DNA of 64,000 nucleotides from Sitta carolinensis (taxonomy: Eukaryota > Chordata > Aves > Passeriformes > Sittidae), in contig JAVUNC010000004.1 in NCBI GenBank assembly GCA_032173965.1, forward strand, positions 3,548,501-3,612,500, in the 5' to 3' direction. Numbering within the stretch: the stretch's first letter is position 1; every line of letters starts with the position of its first letter. Positions 1 to 12,857 of the stretch are shown piece by piece. The notes beneath the pieces are model-generated. The model was given only the letters and a program-made list of their open reading frames with translations, made no database searches and was not told the DNA's origin. The position numbers and the translations under genes were made by a program.

Positions 1-607
1 ATTAAATATACTCTTTAAAGCATTATTAAGATAAGGAAAAGCCAGCCCACTATCTTTCATTGCCTGCCTAAGGTCTTTGATATCAAGATGTGAAAGAGTC
101 TCATAATGTGGATTGATATCATTGCATCCATACCTTACAGGTAGGGCAAGAATTTGTTCCTTTACTTATGAATTTTTACCTAAATTTCATTTAACATTAG
201 ACCACTTTTTGTGAGTCCACATATTTTGTTGAAGTGCAGTACTGCTAAAACCACTAAAATACAGGTAAATGTGTTCTGTAGTCAAAAGTTCAACTATTGC
301 TTGAATGTGTTTGTTTCAATTTTAAGTTAATTTTTCATGGCATTTGCTTTCTGGAGTGTTAGAAATTATTTTTAAAACGTTTCAATTCGCCAAAAATATT
401 TTGAATTACTGTATTCTGATCAATATGATACAGAATGTGCTAGACTAACAATAAATATTTGTTGCAATTTGTGCAACTCTTATGCCAGGGTGGGGAACAA
501 CATCTGGAGCTGAATTCCCTATGCACCTGGGTGCCCCTGAAGGGGTATAAGTGGAAAGGAAGCCCATCCCCACTGTGGATAATGTGGGGATGTGTACATT
601 CCTGCAG
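1..607. other. MCM3 intronic sequence at left edge
   Basis: AT-rich DNA up to about 440, then mixed sequence leading to the acceptor at 606-607. No MCM3 helicase-core exon, RNA gene or clear repeat is visible. The next upstream MCM3 exon must lie outside the window. Confidence 0.6.
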
Positions 608-2783
<2,176 letters not shown>

Positions 2784-3110
2784 GCCTCTGGGTGGAGCTG
2801 CTCAAGTTTTTCATGGACTCTCAGCTTGGAGACTCTTCGTGTTTGAATGCTTTGTGTGACTGAGCTGGACTTTGGGGAGCTCAAGTTTCTGCACTTCCTT
2901 GCTGTGCATTGCTGGCACCAAAAAAAAAGAGCCAAGAGCTCTGGAAGTTCTTGCTGTCTTCAAAGTGGGGTCTTTGGGAAGGTATTTCTGAAAGGAGACA
3001 AAAAGAGAAACCTAGGAGCAAATTTGTTAGTGTTTTTAATGTATTGTTTTTTAGCTTTGGTGTTAACAGTTCCAGCTTTTAAATAAAAAAAAAATCTGAA
3101 TTTATAAATC
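2784..3110 (+). other. MCM3: MCM3 3' UTR
   Basis: Follows the TGA stop without a splice signal that I need to invoke. It runs T-rich to the hexamer at 3082-3087 and probably ends within about 25 bases of it. Confidence 0.7.
3082..3087 (+). terminator. MCM3 polyadenylation signal AATAAA
   Basis: Canonical AATAAA 299 bases after the MCM3 stop codon, followed directly by an A-run. It is the only canonical hexamer I see in this UTR. Confidence 0.75.
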
Positions 3111-4056
3111 CAGCATTCAGTAGTGGTGATGGGAAGCAATATGAGAGCTCCACTGTTAGTGAAGCTTTTATTTCCCTCTTTTCTTTCCATTTTGCCCCTA
3201 TTCTATAGCCTAGATCTGCTTGTCTCACAGGGAGAGGTGCCTAAAGCCTGTCCTCTTGGTTCTGCTCTTCCCACCCATCCTGTGCAGGATGATTCCTGGC
3301 AGTGGAGGGCCAGGTGTGGTCTGACCTGTTCCACTGCCCATGGGTCATCTTGAATTTCCAGATTTCACACCTCTGGTGGGGGTTTTGCTGGCGGAGAAGG
3401 ACCCTGGGAGGTCTCAGAGCTGCCCAGGGAATGTGTCCCTGGCACAGATGGATTCCATCTCTTGTTCCTGCCTTTATCCTGGGATTGTGTCCTGGGGATG
3501 GCAAACTTCCAAGAAAAGCTCTAACACACAATCAGACCAATTCTGGCTGCTTGTGGTCCAGAGCTGCTGACGGTTTGGGGTTTTCTTTAATTTCCTTTTC
3601 TTTTGTCCTGGTGAATTTGAGCTTTGGAGAAACCCTTGAATGGCTTTGCTGTTCTCACTGCCCATCTTATCTCCAGACACTTGCACAGCTCCTGCTCCCT
3701 TCTCTCTGGGTGCCATAAGTCTTTATTTGGGTTATAAAAATGTTGATACTGTTCACCCCATGACTGGCAGTTCAGGGGGATGTGGAATTCCCACTTGTGG
3801 GTTACAGCTGCAGTCACACAGGTGGGATTTGTGCTGCTGTGGAAGGACTTCAGCTGCCTGGTGAGCTCTAAGCCAAATTTTGAAGCTCTTCTCAGCCATG
3901 ACAGCAGGGTTGGAAGGGGTTTTGCATGTTTGCAGCCTCCTAAAGATCTCTGGGTGGGTGTATTGTGCTGGTACAGAGCAACCTTGGACCTTCAGGCAGA
4001 GTCTGGCTCAAAACTGCAAGAACTGCAGAGACTGGTGAAAGTTAAACACAGATCCT

Positions 4057-4362
4057 CCTGTCTGGAGATGGGATGGGAGAGCTGGGGGTGTTCACCTGGA
4101 GAAGGCTCTGGAGAGGCTTAAGAGCCCCTTCCAGTGCTTAAAGGGACTCCAAGAGAGCTGGAGAGGCACTTGGGACAAGGGATGAAGGGACATGGGGGAA
4201 TGGCTTCCCACAGCCAGAGGACAGGGATAGATGGGATATTGGGAAAGAAATTCTTTCCTGTCAGGGTGGGGAGGCTCCTGAATCCCTGGAAGTATCCAAG
4301 GCCAGGCTGGATGGGACTTGGAGCACCCTGGGATAGTGGAAAGTGTCCCGGCCCATTCCATA
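4057..4362 (+). mobile_element. CR1 LINE 3' fragment
   Basis: A longer CR1 piece running from the CACCTGGAGAAGGCTCTGGA block through CCCTTCCAGTGCTTAAAGGG to GGATAGTGGAAAGTGTCCCG. The terminal ATTCTGTG tail is missing. Confidence 0.9.
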
Positions 4363-4754
4363 ATTCCTTATTTTGTATTTTCCCTGCCCTTACAGCTGGG
4401 CAACCGCTAATACTGAATTTCCCGTGAGAGGACGCCAGGAGGAGCTCCAGGGTAGAGAAACTGGTTATTTCCCTATCCTGTAGCCCGGGGCTGTAGGCTG
4501 TGGGTGACTACAACCCCTGTGCTGGTGGCCACCTCGGTACATCCTGTGAAACTGGGAGAGGGGTCTTTGTGGACAAGGGAAAAACTGCCAAAGGTGACTG
4601 GAGAGGCAGGAGCAAGCTGCTGGAAGTACCAAGCCGCGTCCTCTGCTGCAGCTGAAATTTTTATTTGACCCTGTCACCTGGAGATTTCAGAGGCTGCAAT
4701 TTCAACCCTGAGCTGCTGCAGGCTGTGGAAGGCCCTCTGAGCACCTGCTCTGGT

Positions 4755-4840
4755 GGAAGGTGTCCCTGCCCAGGGCAGGGGGTGGGACTGAGTAGTCTTA
4801 AAGGTTCTTTCCAATCCATACTATTCTGTGATTCTATCAT
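4755..4840 (+). mobile_element. CR1 LINE 3' end, very short
   Basis: Only the last 85 bases remain: GGTGGAAGGTGTCCCTGCCC through ATACTATTCTGTGATTCTAT. Confidence 0.85.
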
Positions 4841-5040
4841 CCATGAAACCCTGAGCCTAAGTGTGTAGCATATCCTGCAGTGCAAACAGTGCTGTTGCCT
4901 TTTAGGAACTCAAGATCGTGTGAAGAAGAGTTCTTGTAAGTGGAATTAAAATACTCTTTTATCTCCAAGTCCCCATCCCTGCTCCAAGACCTTGATGTGT
5001 GGGAGGGAAAAGCTTGTTGAGATAACTTTGTGTTCCTATA

Positions 5041-5240
5041 CATAAGGAAAAAAATCTCTGTGAGGGTGGGGAGGCCCTGGCACAGGGCAGCTGCCCCTGG
5101 ATCCCTGGAAGTGTCCAAGGCCAGTGTTTGGAGCAACCTGAGATAGTGGAAGGTGTCCCTGCCTGCCCATGGCAGGGGATTGGAACTGTATGAACTTTAA
5201 TGTCCCTTCCCACCAGAGCCATTCTGTGATTCTATGAATA
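5041..5240 (+). mobile_element. CR1 LINE 3' fragment
   Basis: CTGTGAGGGTGGGGAGGCCC to ATTCTGTGATTCTATGAA, with an internal deletion after CACAGGG that removes the usual TGCCCAGAGAAGCTGTGG block. Confidence 0.9.
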
Positions 5241-7414
5241 AAAGTATTTTTCATCCTTTGCGATGATTCATGTTTGGTGGCCTCTTTTTGATTAAATTTT
5301 TTTAGTGAACTTCGACTCAAGACAAGTTCAGTTGTAGGAAATTGTGGGTTTTTCCCAGAAGAAAAAAAGAGGGAATCCCTGCTGAAGTTACAAGCTGCTG
5401 AGGACACAAGAAGTGAGTGGAAAGGGTGGTGGGGGTTCCACAACGCAGTGTTCAGGTGATAACGTCATTACTGCATCACATGTAACCATTTCCACTCCGC
5501 CCCGTTCCTACACAATCCAACCCATTTTCATGGCAGTGCCCTTTCCTTTCACGGTGAACATTCAGGGGGAAAAAAAGGAGGTCAGCTTCTGGGCTAAAAA
5601 AGTGTATTTCTGGTAATTCTACCCTCTGCTCTTCCACGCTGTGTCGTGTCTCCGTAGATGCGCTGGTGAATAAACGGGACAGTCAGAATAGGAATGTGTG
5701 TCACAGCACTGCTGTTGCCTCAGGTGGACTTGGTAACCTGAAATGTGACAAATGCACATGAGGAGAGCCTCTGGGCTCTGAGCTGTCGGTTGAACCAGAC
5801 CACAAAGCCACGACAACATCCTGCAGTGATGTAAAGCATCAGTTGATGGAGATTTCTGCTGCTGTGATTCAAGAGGGTGACAGAGCAGGGACCATTAGTC
5901 CCTTCTCGTTGGAAAGTTCTGTGAATTTGTAAGAGGTTTCTGATCTTCTTGTAGGACTGAAAATGTAATGAATCTGTCGATTTCCTGGATGACTGAAGAT
6001 GAATTTGTGTGGAGAGTCCGACACTTCAGCCCTTTGCTTCCAGCTTGGCTACCTAGCTTTGGGAAAGGATTCCCTGAGGGCTTTTCTCCACAAATAAGCT
6101 CCATAAAGCTGTTATGTGGGGGCATTTTTTCTGCCATAAAAATAGCTTTTACTCCCAAATAGACCTGCTGGTGCTCCAGGGAAATACCACATGCACTTGT
6201 CTTTCCAGCTGGTGGCTGGTCCTTTCTGGATCACAGTATGCAGAATCCTGTTTCCACTTCTATTTTCATGCCTCCTTCTCCTATTAATTATTAAGTGAGG
6301 ATTCTGTGATTAAGAGGGATTGAACCTTCCATGAACACAAAGGAACAGGACTAGGTGGAGGAATTCAAATGAAGCTCCTAACCCAGCTCTTTCAGGGCTG
6401 TTCAAGGGTGATGGTCAACATGAGCCTCACCATTTCCCATGTGAGTCCCACCAGACAAGTCAGGAGAGGCTTTCCTCACACCACCTTGCTGGCTGCAGGG
6501 CCATGGGACTTAGAGTGTTTTGGGATTGTGCAAGATTTAGGGGATGCGCAGGAACAAAAAGTGCAAAGAAAAGGATAAATGTGGATAGGTAAGAAACTGT
6601 GTGTGGGAGTGCTGAAGATATCAAGATGGACTAGCTCTAGATTATTCCATAAGTCTGGGCCCCTCCTGATGCTCCAGCCCTTCCCCAGCTCCATTCACTA
6701 CCACGTGTGTCCAAGGAGCCCATCCAGGAGAAATGCTGCTCCTAGGTGCACCCAGTTTGCACCCAGAGAAGGCACAGGAGACCAACAGCACAGCTCAGGC
6801 AGGGATTGGGAGTCAAAGCTGAGCTGGAGTGGGGCTCCTGGTGGTGGTGGTCAGGGCCAGTGAAGGTGGCCAGGGCCCTAACAGGGCATGTATGAGTTTT
6901 CAGAATTCTTCACAGTGTGTCACCACAGTGGGGAAGGCATCCCAGCTCCTGGTGCCCTGATATCCCTCAGCAGGAATTCCCCATGGCACTTACTCCTCCC
7001 CTGCCCAGTCCCTGCAGGACACAGGGGGCCCTAAGACAAGGGATTGTGCTGGTGAAGGGAGGTTAAATGGTGGAGTTCCATGTCCTGCCCTAGTTTTGGA
7101 ACCCCTGCTGGGTGCCTGACTTTGCAGCTCGCTGATCTCTGTGTTGGGTTTGTTCGAGGCACGTGGAAGTGCATCCACACGTGTTTGTGGTGAAAGGACG
7201 CTATTATTAGAAAGAGGGGGTGGGAAGGAGTAAAAAAACCACATCTGCCTGAAGAGTGTGGGGTTTTTTTTAGTTTTTCGTTCCTTATCTCTTGATCTGC
7301 CTGAATAAATGGTATTGGCTGATTTGGGATGCTGGTACTAGTATCTGCCCTTCCCTTTTTTGGAGGTTGATGGGAGGAAGTGGGCTAAAAATTGCAATAT
7401 CAGCTCCTAACCTA

Positions 7415-7420
7415 GGGTCA
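7415..7420 (+). promoter_or_regulatory. Nuclear-receptor half-site in IL17F promoter
   Basis: GGGTCA, about 50 bases upstream of the IL17F TATA box. ROR-family receptors bind RGGTCA half-sites, but the usual 5' A/T extension is absent here, so the assignment is weak. Confidence 0.25.
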
Positions 7421-7470
7421 GGTAAGCCAGCTGTGCTGCAATGGAAAAGGTGGCAGTGCCTCAGCTTTGC

Positions 7471-7477
7471 TATAAAA
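7471..7477 (+). promoter_or_regulatory. TATA box, IL17F
   Basis: TATAAAA 115 bases upstream of the proposed IL17F start codon. This predicts transcription starting near 7500 and a 5' UTR of roughly 85 bases. A possible NFAT core, GGAAAA, lies just upstream near 7443. Confidence 0.6.
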
Positions 7478-7585
7478 TGGAGAGCACAACTGGCTCTGAG
7501 ACACGAGCAGGGTTGAAAGGGTCTCAGAGGAGAATTCTCTTGTCCTGTCACCCTAAAATCCACCCAAAGCAGCAGGGAGGTTACC

Positions 7586-10022
7586 ATGGCTTTCATCAGC
7601 TCTGCTGGGGTAAGTTCTTATATTTAAAATAAAGGATAAGATGTACTTGCTGCAAGAGAGAAAGCAGAGTGCAGATCCCCTGATTCGTGCAGAAAACGTT
7701 TTTAGACTTGCAGGGAGCTGAGTGGGATGCTGGGTGTGTCTGATGCAGCTGCTTGGTGATTGAGTGACAAGGGTGTGGTGTTCTACCCATTATTTATTTA
7801 TCTCTTACTCATTGGCACTGCTGGTGTAGGATTGGCAGAGTCCTTTTTGCAGACATGTTATCAAAATTGCTGAAATTTCACTGTGGATACCTTTGCATTT
7901 GATCTTCCACCTAGGTAATGTTTGCAGCACTGTCAGCTTCTCTGATTTTCTCAAAAGCCCTGCATTCATTTTGTCTTCTTTTTAGGAACTGGACACAATG
8001 ATGCTTGTGGTTCCATTTCAGTTTAGGATATTCTATGATTCTATTACTTACTAAAACTCTGCCTACTGGAAACGGCCCGAGAATCCCAGATTTTTTTAGG
8101 AAAAGGGGTATTTCTAGCCAATGGCTGTGGGTGGCCAATTTTTACTGTCCTGAGAAAGCCACAGCTGGGCAAGGTTTTAGGCTTAGGCACAGCGTCAGCT
8201 GAGTCCTTACCCCAATTTTTAGATGAGAAGAGGGTGCCGTGTGACTGCATAGCAGAAACTTCATGGCTTGTTCTTCTTGGTGCAGAATCAACTATGAACC
8301 AGAATGTAAATCAGAGTTAAGCCTCAGTTGTGATGAATTTTATTAATAACATTTTTCTATTTGCTCATCTTGGCCCATTTCACACAAATATAAGTATGAA
8401 GGTGGTCCAGGGCTGGTCCAGTCTGACCAAGATTTGTCCCTTTCTGCTCTCTCTTTCCTGACTGGGCAAAGCTAATGACACCTTTCTCTCTCCCAGTTCA
8501 GATCACTGGTTTTGGTGCTGGTTTTAGCCCTCACTGTGAGGAGCTCACCCCACAGGAAGGCTGGTGCCTCTGCGAGGCTGAGGGAAGGGTGCCTGAATCA
8601 AAAGGATCCCAAATTCCCCACAACAGTGGAAGTTGACATTCGGATCAGCAACTCAGATCATGCCTTTGGGATGGTCCATGATGTCAGGAACAGGTCTCTT
8701 GCTCCTTGGGATTACAGGTAACTGTTCAGTTGTTCTCTACACTGTGAGGGCTGTGTCACAGATGGGTTTTTGTGGTGGCTGTGGTTCACTCTCAGCATAT
8801 GCCCAGAGTCCCATGAATAGTGCAAACACTTCTTGAGGCACCCTGACGTTCTGATGTTGGGTGAGATTTCTTCAAGAGAAACTGTTTGCAGTGCAAGGGG
8901 ATATCTCTGGAATGGTTTCTAATCATCTTGTCAGTCTTTATCAATCACAGACTCATTTAGGTTGGAAAAGCCCTCTGAGGTCTTTGAGTCCAACCATTCC
9001 CAGCACTGCCAAGGCCACCACTGCCCCGTGTCCCCAAGTGTCTCATCCACAGGGCTTTTAAAGCCCTCCAGGGATGATGATTCTACCAATTCCCTGGGCA
9101 GCTGTGCCAGGCCTTAGCAACCCTTTCAGGGGAGAAATTTTTCTTAATATCCAAGCTAAACCTCCCCTGGAGCAACTTGAGGCTGTTTCCCCTTGTCCTG
9201 TCCCTGTTCCCTGGGAGCAGAGCCCAACACCCCCTGGCTGTCCCCTCCTGTCAGGAGTTGTGCAGAGCCAGAAGGGCCCCCTGAGCCTCCTCTGCTCCAG
9301 GCTGAGCCCCTTCCAGCTCCCTCAGCCTCTCCTGGGGCTCCAGACCCTTCCCAGCTCCTCTGAGCAGCTTTCTAACCTCTCTACCCCAAGCCTTTAGAGC
9401 TGCATGGGGTTGAAATAATGATGAAATTAATTATTCCTCTAGAAAAAAAAGATGTGAGTACATTGACATTTCACATTTTCCTAACAGAAAGGAACATCCA
9501 AATGCTGAAATTAAAACCAAACAAAAATTAATAGGCCAGTTGCGAGTTCTTTATTATTTAACCCAGCCCCACTCCATTCATCAGCTCCTAAAGAATAATA
9601 CAGCAATATTACCCTCCCAATGCTGACTCCATTCCTAGGAAACCATTGTGAAAAATGAGGGCAAGGAAATCCTTTGTGTCTCACAGTGAGGACACCCAGG
9701 CGAGCAGGATGGTGGAGACAAGCAGGATGATCCTGCCAAGCCGTGATGCCCGGGTGCATAAATGAGATTTTTGTCCCCATCCAGGCTGGATGAGGATCCC
9801 GACCGCTTCCCGCGGGTGCTGGCCGACGCCCGGTGCCGCCTGTCGGGCTGTGTGAGCCCCCTGGGGCAGGAGGACCACGGCCTCAACTCGGTGCCCATCC
9901 GGCAGGAGATCCTGGTGCTGCGGCGGGAGCGGCGCGGCTGCGTCCCCTCCTACCGCCTGGAGAAGAGGCTCATCACCGTGGGCTGCACCTGTGTCACGCC
10001 CGTCATCCAGCACCACTCCTAG
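7586..10022 (+). CDS. IL17F: Interleukin-17F-type cytokine
   Basis: Secreted cystine-knot cytokine of the IL-17A/F pair, which signals through IL17RA/IL17RC. Exons: 7586-7609, 8497-8717 and 9785-10022 (stop TAG 10020-10022), giving 160 residues. Exon 1 is inferred: ATG in the good context TTACCATGG, eight codons, then a GTAAGT donor in the required phase 0. Residues 10-25 are a hydrophobic signal peptide (SLVLVLVLALTV). The IL-17 fold follows: Cys40, NRS glycosylation site at 73-75, LAPWDYR at 76-82, DRFPRVLADARCR at 88-100, Cys99/104, NSVPIRQEILVLRRE at 116-130, Cys134 and VGCTCVTP at 147-154, so all six family cysteines are present. It is called IL17F rather than IL17A because it is next to MCM3 and points toward IL17A, as in mammals. 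Intron 2 contains an antisense CR1. Confidence 0.92.
7985..8046 (+). mobile_element. CR1 LINE 3' end in IL17F intron 1
   Basis: Degenerate end matching the GATGCTTGTGGTTCCATTTC / AGGATATTCTATGATTCTAT type of CR1 terminus. Sense to IL17F. Confidence 0.7.
8943..9375 (-). mobile_element. CR1 LINE fragment in IL17F intron 2
   Basis: Begins with the reverse complement of a CR1 3' end (AGGTTGGAAAAGCCCTCTGA, GAGTCCAACCATTCCCAGCA) and continues about 430 bases upstream into the element, ending near CTTCCCAGCTCCTCTGAGCA. Antisense to IL17F. Confidence 0.9.
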
Positions 10023-10119
10023 AGCAGCCATCCCGGCGGGCAGCACAGGCAGGAGGAAGCATTTCCCATAAAAATCCCCCTGGTGAAATCCCACAGCCGT
10101 CCGCCGCACGTCCCAGGAG

Positions 10120-10281
10120 TTCGACGCGTCGTGCCCCTTCCAAACCTGAGCAAATTGTCTGCTGAAAGCCACGGTTCTTGCTGTTTGTTTATGGATTATA
10201 TTCAACACATCATGCCCCTTCCAAACCCGAGCAAAATTATCTCCTGAAAGCCACGGTTCTTGCTGTTTGTTTATGGATCTC
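10120..10281 (+). repeat. 81-bp tandem duplication in IL17F 3' UTR
   Basis: Copy 1 is 10120-10200 and copy 2 is 10201-10281, offset exactly 81 bases. Both contain GCCCCTTCCAAACC and GAAAGCCACGGTTCTTGCTG. The copies differ by a handful of substitutions and one base of indel, notably four CpG sites in copy 1 that read CpA in copy 2. Confidence 0.9.
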
Positions 10282-10767
10282 AGGATGGGAGTCGTTGGTA
10301 GCTTGTGTTGGAGGGAAGAGTTTTGTTTGTGGCCCCAAGCAGTGGAAGGGGAAAGCAGTGCTTTTTAAAAATTTATTTTTCATTGTGGTTTATATCAGTT
10401 TGGTGAATCAAATTAATTGCGGTTTCCAAAGTTGTCCTTGGCACTAAATTGCTCAAATTGAATACGTGGCCACCAGCACTGCCACAAAAAAATCCTCATC
10501 CTGCACCTTCTCCCTCCCTTCTTCATCCCTGTCCCTTTTCCCTGCTCTGGCCATCCCTGCTCGCTGGGATATTACTGGTGTCAGTCAGACATTCTGGGTT
10601 AATGGCACTGCTGTAACTGATTTTTTGCAAAACATTTTGGGAGGTAATTGATTCCACTCGTTGAGTGCTAAAATGGTAAAGAACCAACAAATACCTGTGT
10701 TTCTATTTATGTCTCCTATTTATGGCTGTATTTATGGCTCTGTGTGTGCTCAGAGTATAAAATCTTT

Positions 10768-10773
10768 AATAAA
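10768..10773 (+). terminator. IL17F polyadenylation signal AATAAA (proximal)
   Basis: Canonical hexamer 746 bases past the stop codon, directly after the AU-rich cluster. Confidence 0.65.
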
Positions 10774-10807
10774 TTTAATCTGTATTTATTCGATAACTTA
10801 TCTGCTG

Positions 10808-10813
10808 AATAAA
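10808..10813 (+). terminator. IL17F polyadenylation signal AATAAA (distal)
   Basis: Second hexamer 40 bases after the first, followed by a T/A-rich stretch. Either could be used. Confidence 0.6.
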
Positions 10814-11465
10814 AATCATATTTTATTTTAAAAAGTGGTTTTTCATGGTAGTTCAGAATGACAACAGACACTGAGAATGGGTTTGTGCTGCAGTAGCACT
10901 GAGAGATTTCAGCACAGATTGGTCATTTTCCTGTGCAATGAGATGAGTAAGAGGCAGCAGAAGAGAACTTGCAGCTTAAAAAAAAGAAAAGATGCAAAGA
11001 AGAGGCTGAAAGGAGTGAAGGGAGGTTCTGCAGGCAGTGGAATGAGGTTTTTTAGACCTCTGGGATGGTCTCTAGGGGTGGTAGGAAAAAAGATGGGAGG
11101 TGTCACATCCCAGGCCTGCAGCCAGAATCTGGGATGGTTCATTAGAGCTGGGAAATGCCTGTCCTATCTTCTTCCAGGCAAGCTTTCATCCCTATAATCA
11201 ACTTTCTCCTGCCCCAGCTGAATGGCTGGGCTGAGCAGGAGTGCAGGGAGATGTCAGATGGCTTCATCTCCCTGCTCCTCAGACAGGTGACTCACAAGTG
11301 CTGGGATTGAAGTGCTGGATGAGGATCCCTCACATCAAAGAACCAGGAATTGTACCTGCAGGGTGTGGTTTCCTGCTGAGCTGAGGTGTCCTGCCTCAGG
11401 AAATGAGGAATTGCCCTTTCTTTCCCTGAGCTGCCCAGAGAGCTCAGCCTGGCACAGCTCACTTG

Positions 11466-11522
11466 TCAGGAGTTGGACTGGATGATCCTTGTGTGTCCCC
11501 CAGGATATTCCACAATCCTATA
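11466..11522 (+). mobile_element. CR1 LINE 3' end
   Basis: AGTTGGACTGGATGATCCTT ... AGGATATTCCACAATCCTAT, the terminal piece of a CR1 subfamily different from most others in the window. Confidence 0.75.
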
Positions 11523-11764
11523 ACCTAACCACCTTTTTATCAAATTACTGCAGTGTTGCTTTTTTTTGGCATTGCTCCTCTTTCATCCAGAGGAACCAGG
11601 CTCTCAGACCTCTGACTGTTGTTTGTGCTGCTGGAGGTTTTAAGCCTGTATTTCGTTTCTCATTTAAATCAGGACAAACCTATGCAAACATTCTTATATT
11701 TCATTTTGACTGCACAGAAACCACTTTAGTCAGATCCACGTGGTGCAGACAGACCCCTGGGTTT

Positions 11765-11945
11765 CCTCCTCAGGATGGGCCAGGTGAGTTGTTGGGTCTA
11801 AATGACTCAAGGTCAGGTAGGATGGGGCTTTGGGCCACCTGGGATAGTGGAAGGTGTCCCTGCCCATGGCAGGGGGTGGAATGAAATGGTCTTTGAGGTC
11901 CCTTCCAACCCAGAACATTCCATGATTCTGTGATTCCACAATTCT
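11765..11945 (+). mobile_element. CR1 LINE 3' fragment
   Basis: From the GGTCAGGTAGGATGGGGCTT block through CCCATGGCAGGGGGTGGAAT to ACATTCCATGATTCTGTGAT. Its terminal repeat runs straight into the microsatellite that follows. Confidence 0.88.
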
Positions 11946-12125
11946 ATGATTCTGTGATTTTGTGATTCTATAATTCTGCGATTCTACGATTCTGTGATTC
12001 TATGATTCTATGATTCTACAATTCTATAATTCTGTGTTACTACGATTTTGTGATTGTGTGATTCTACAATGCTATAATTCTGTGATTCTATGATTCTATG
12101 ATTCTACAATTCTACAATTCTCTGA
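11921..12125 (+). repeat. (ATTCTRTG)n microsatellite seeded by a CR1 tail
   Basis: About 200 bases of imperfect 8-bp units (GATTCTAT, GATTCTGT, AATTCTAC, AATTCTAT), continuous with the end of the CR1 copy. CR1 elements normally end with only two to four such units. Confidence 0.92.
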
Positions 12126-12786
12126 TGTCTCCTTTGGTGCTTTTTGTTGCGTCGGGTGTGTTCTGTGCCCCGTGGGTCACTGGGAGCCACTTTAACAATC
12201 CAAGGATGCCCTTCTCATCCAGTTCCCAGCATCTGCACCCATTTGTGGCAGCTGCTGTTTCATTATGACCACCGAGCTCTTCATGTGGTGCAGAGCCAGC
12301 CCAGGGAGGCCTCTCCTGCCCCCTCTGTCAGTAACCGCTGACCAGGAAATCGCAACCACTTCTTACTCCTGACCTACTTCTCTCCACAAACCTGCCTGTG
12401 GGGTTGCCCTCTCTTGTTTTTCGGGGAGAACACTACCCTACATCTCTCCTCCCAGTCATAATTACTTTGGCACTGGGTTCATGGCATCGTGCTGTGCTGA
12501 TGCTCCTCAACACCCACCAGCTTACTCTAAGAGTGGTTCTAACTGGATGGATAATGAAGTAGCTAATTAGGAAAATACATAGATGGCTAATTAAGGAAGT
12601 CTCACCCATAGGTCATGAGGTTTTGCAGGCAGAACTCTCAACTGCAAACCACACGCTACTCAGGGAGGCATTGCTTGTACGGGGTTTGTTTCCTCCTAAT
12701 GGCATCATTCTTAGAGTGCAGCAGCTTGTAAATACAAGCCTGGTTATTTTTTGGGTGCTGGTTTTTGCTGCCAGCAATCTATTAAT

Positions 12787-12857
12787 TTGGGGCTTGGAAC
12801 TAGATGTGCTTTAAGGTCCCTTCCAACCTAAACCACCCTGTGATTCTGTGAATCAGA
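12787..12857 (+). mobile_element. CR1 LINE 3' end
   Basis: Last 70 bases only: GGGGCTTGGAACTAGATGTG, AAGGTCCCTTCCAACCTAAA, then TGTGATTCTGTGAATC. Confidence 0.85.

Larger units (their letters stand above)
3111..7470. other. Intergenic region MCM3-IL17F
   Basis: No exon with recognisable homology on either strand. It contains CR1 fragments (4057-4362, 4755-4840, 5041-5240); the rest looks unique. Short open frames here start or end inside CR1 or have no splice or homology support. The final 100-200 bases before 7471 are the presumed IL17F promoter. Confidence 0.6.
10023..10835 (+). other. IL17F: IL17F 3' UTR with AU-rich elements
   Basis: Runs from the TAG to poly(A) signals at 10768-10773 and 10808-10813. 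ATTTA pentamers lie at 10705-10709, 10718-10722, 10730-10734 and 10784-10788, three of them as TATTTAT. Such elements recruit TTP-family decay factors to cytokine mRNAs, so rapid turnover is inferred. The first 260 bases carry an 81-bp tandem duplication. Confidence 0.75.

Noticed and set aside
9681..10208. 175-codon minus-strand frame
   Set aside because: Antisense shadow of the GC-rich IL17F third exon.
11921..12125. CRISPR-like regular repetition
   Set aside because: Eight-base units without spacers, continuous with a CR1 tail: a microsatellite in a vertebrate genome.
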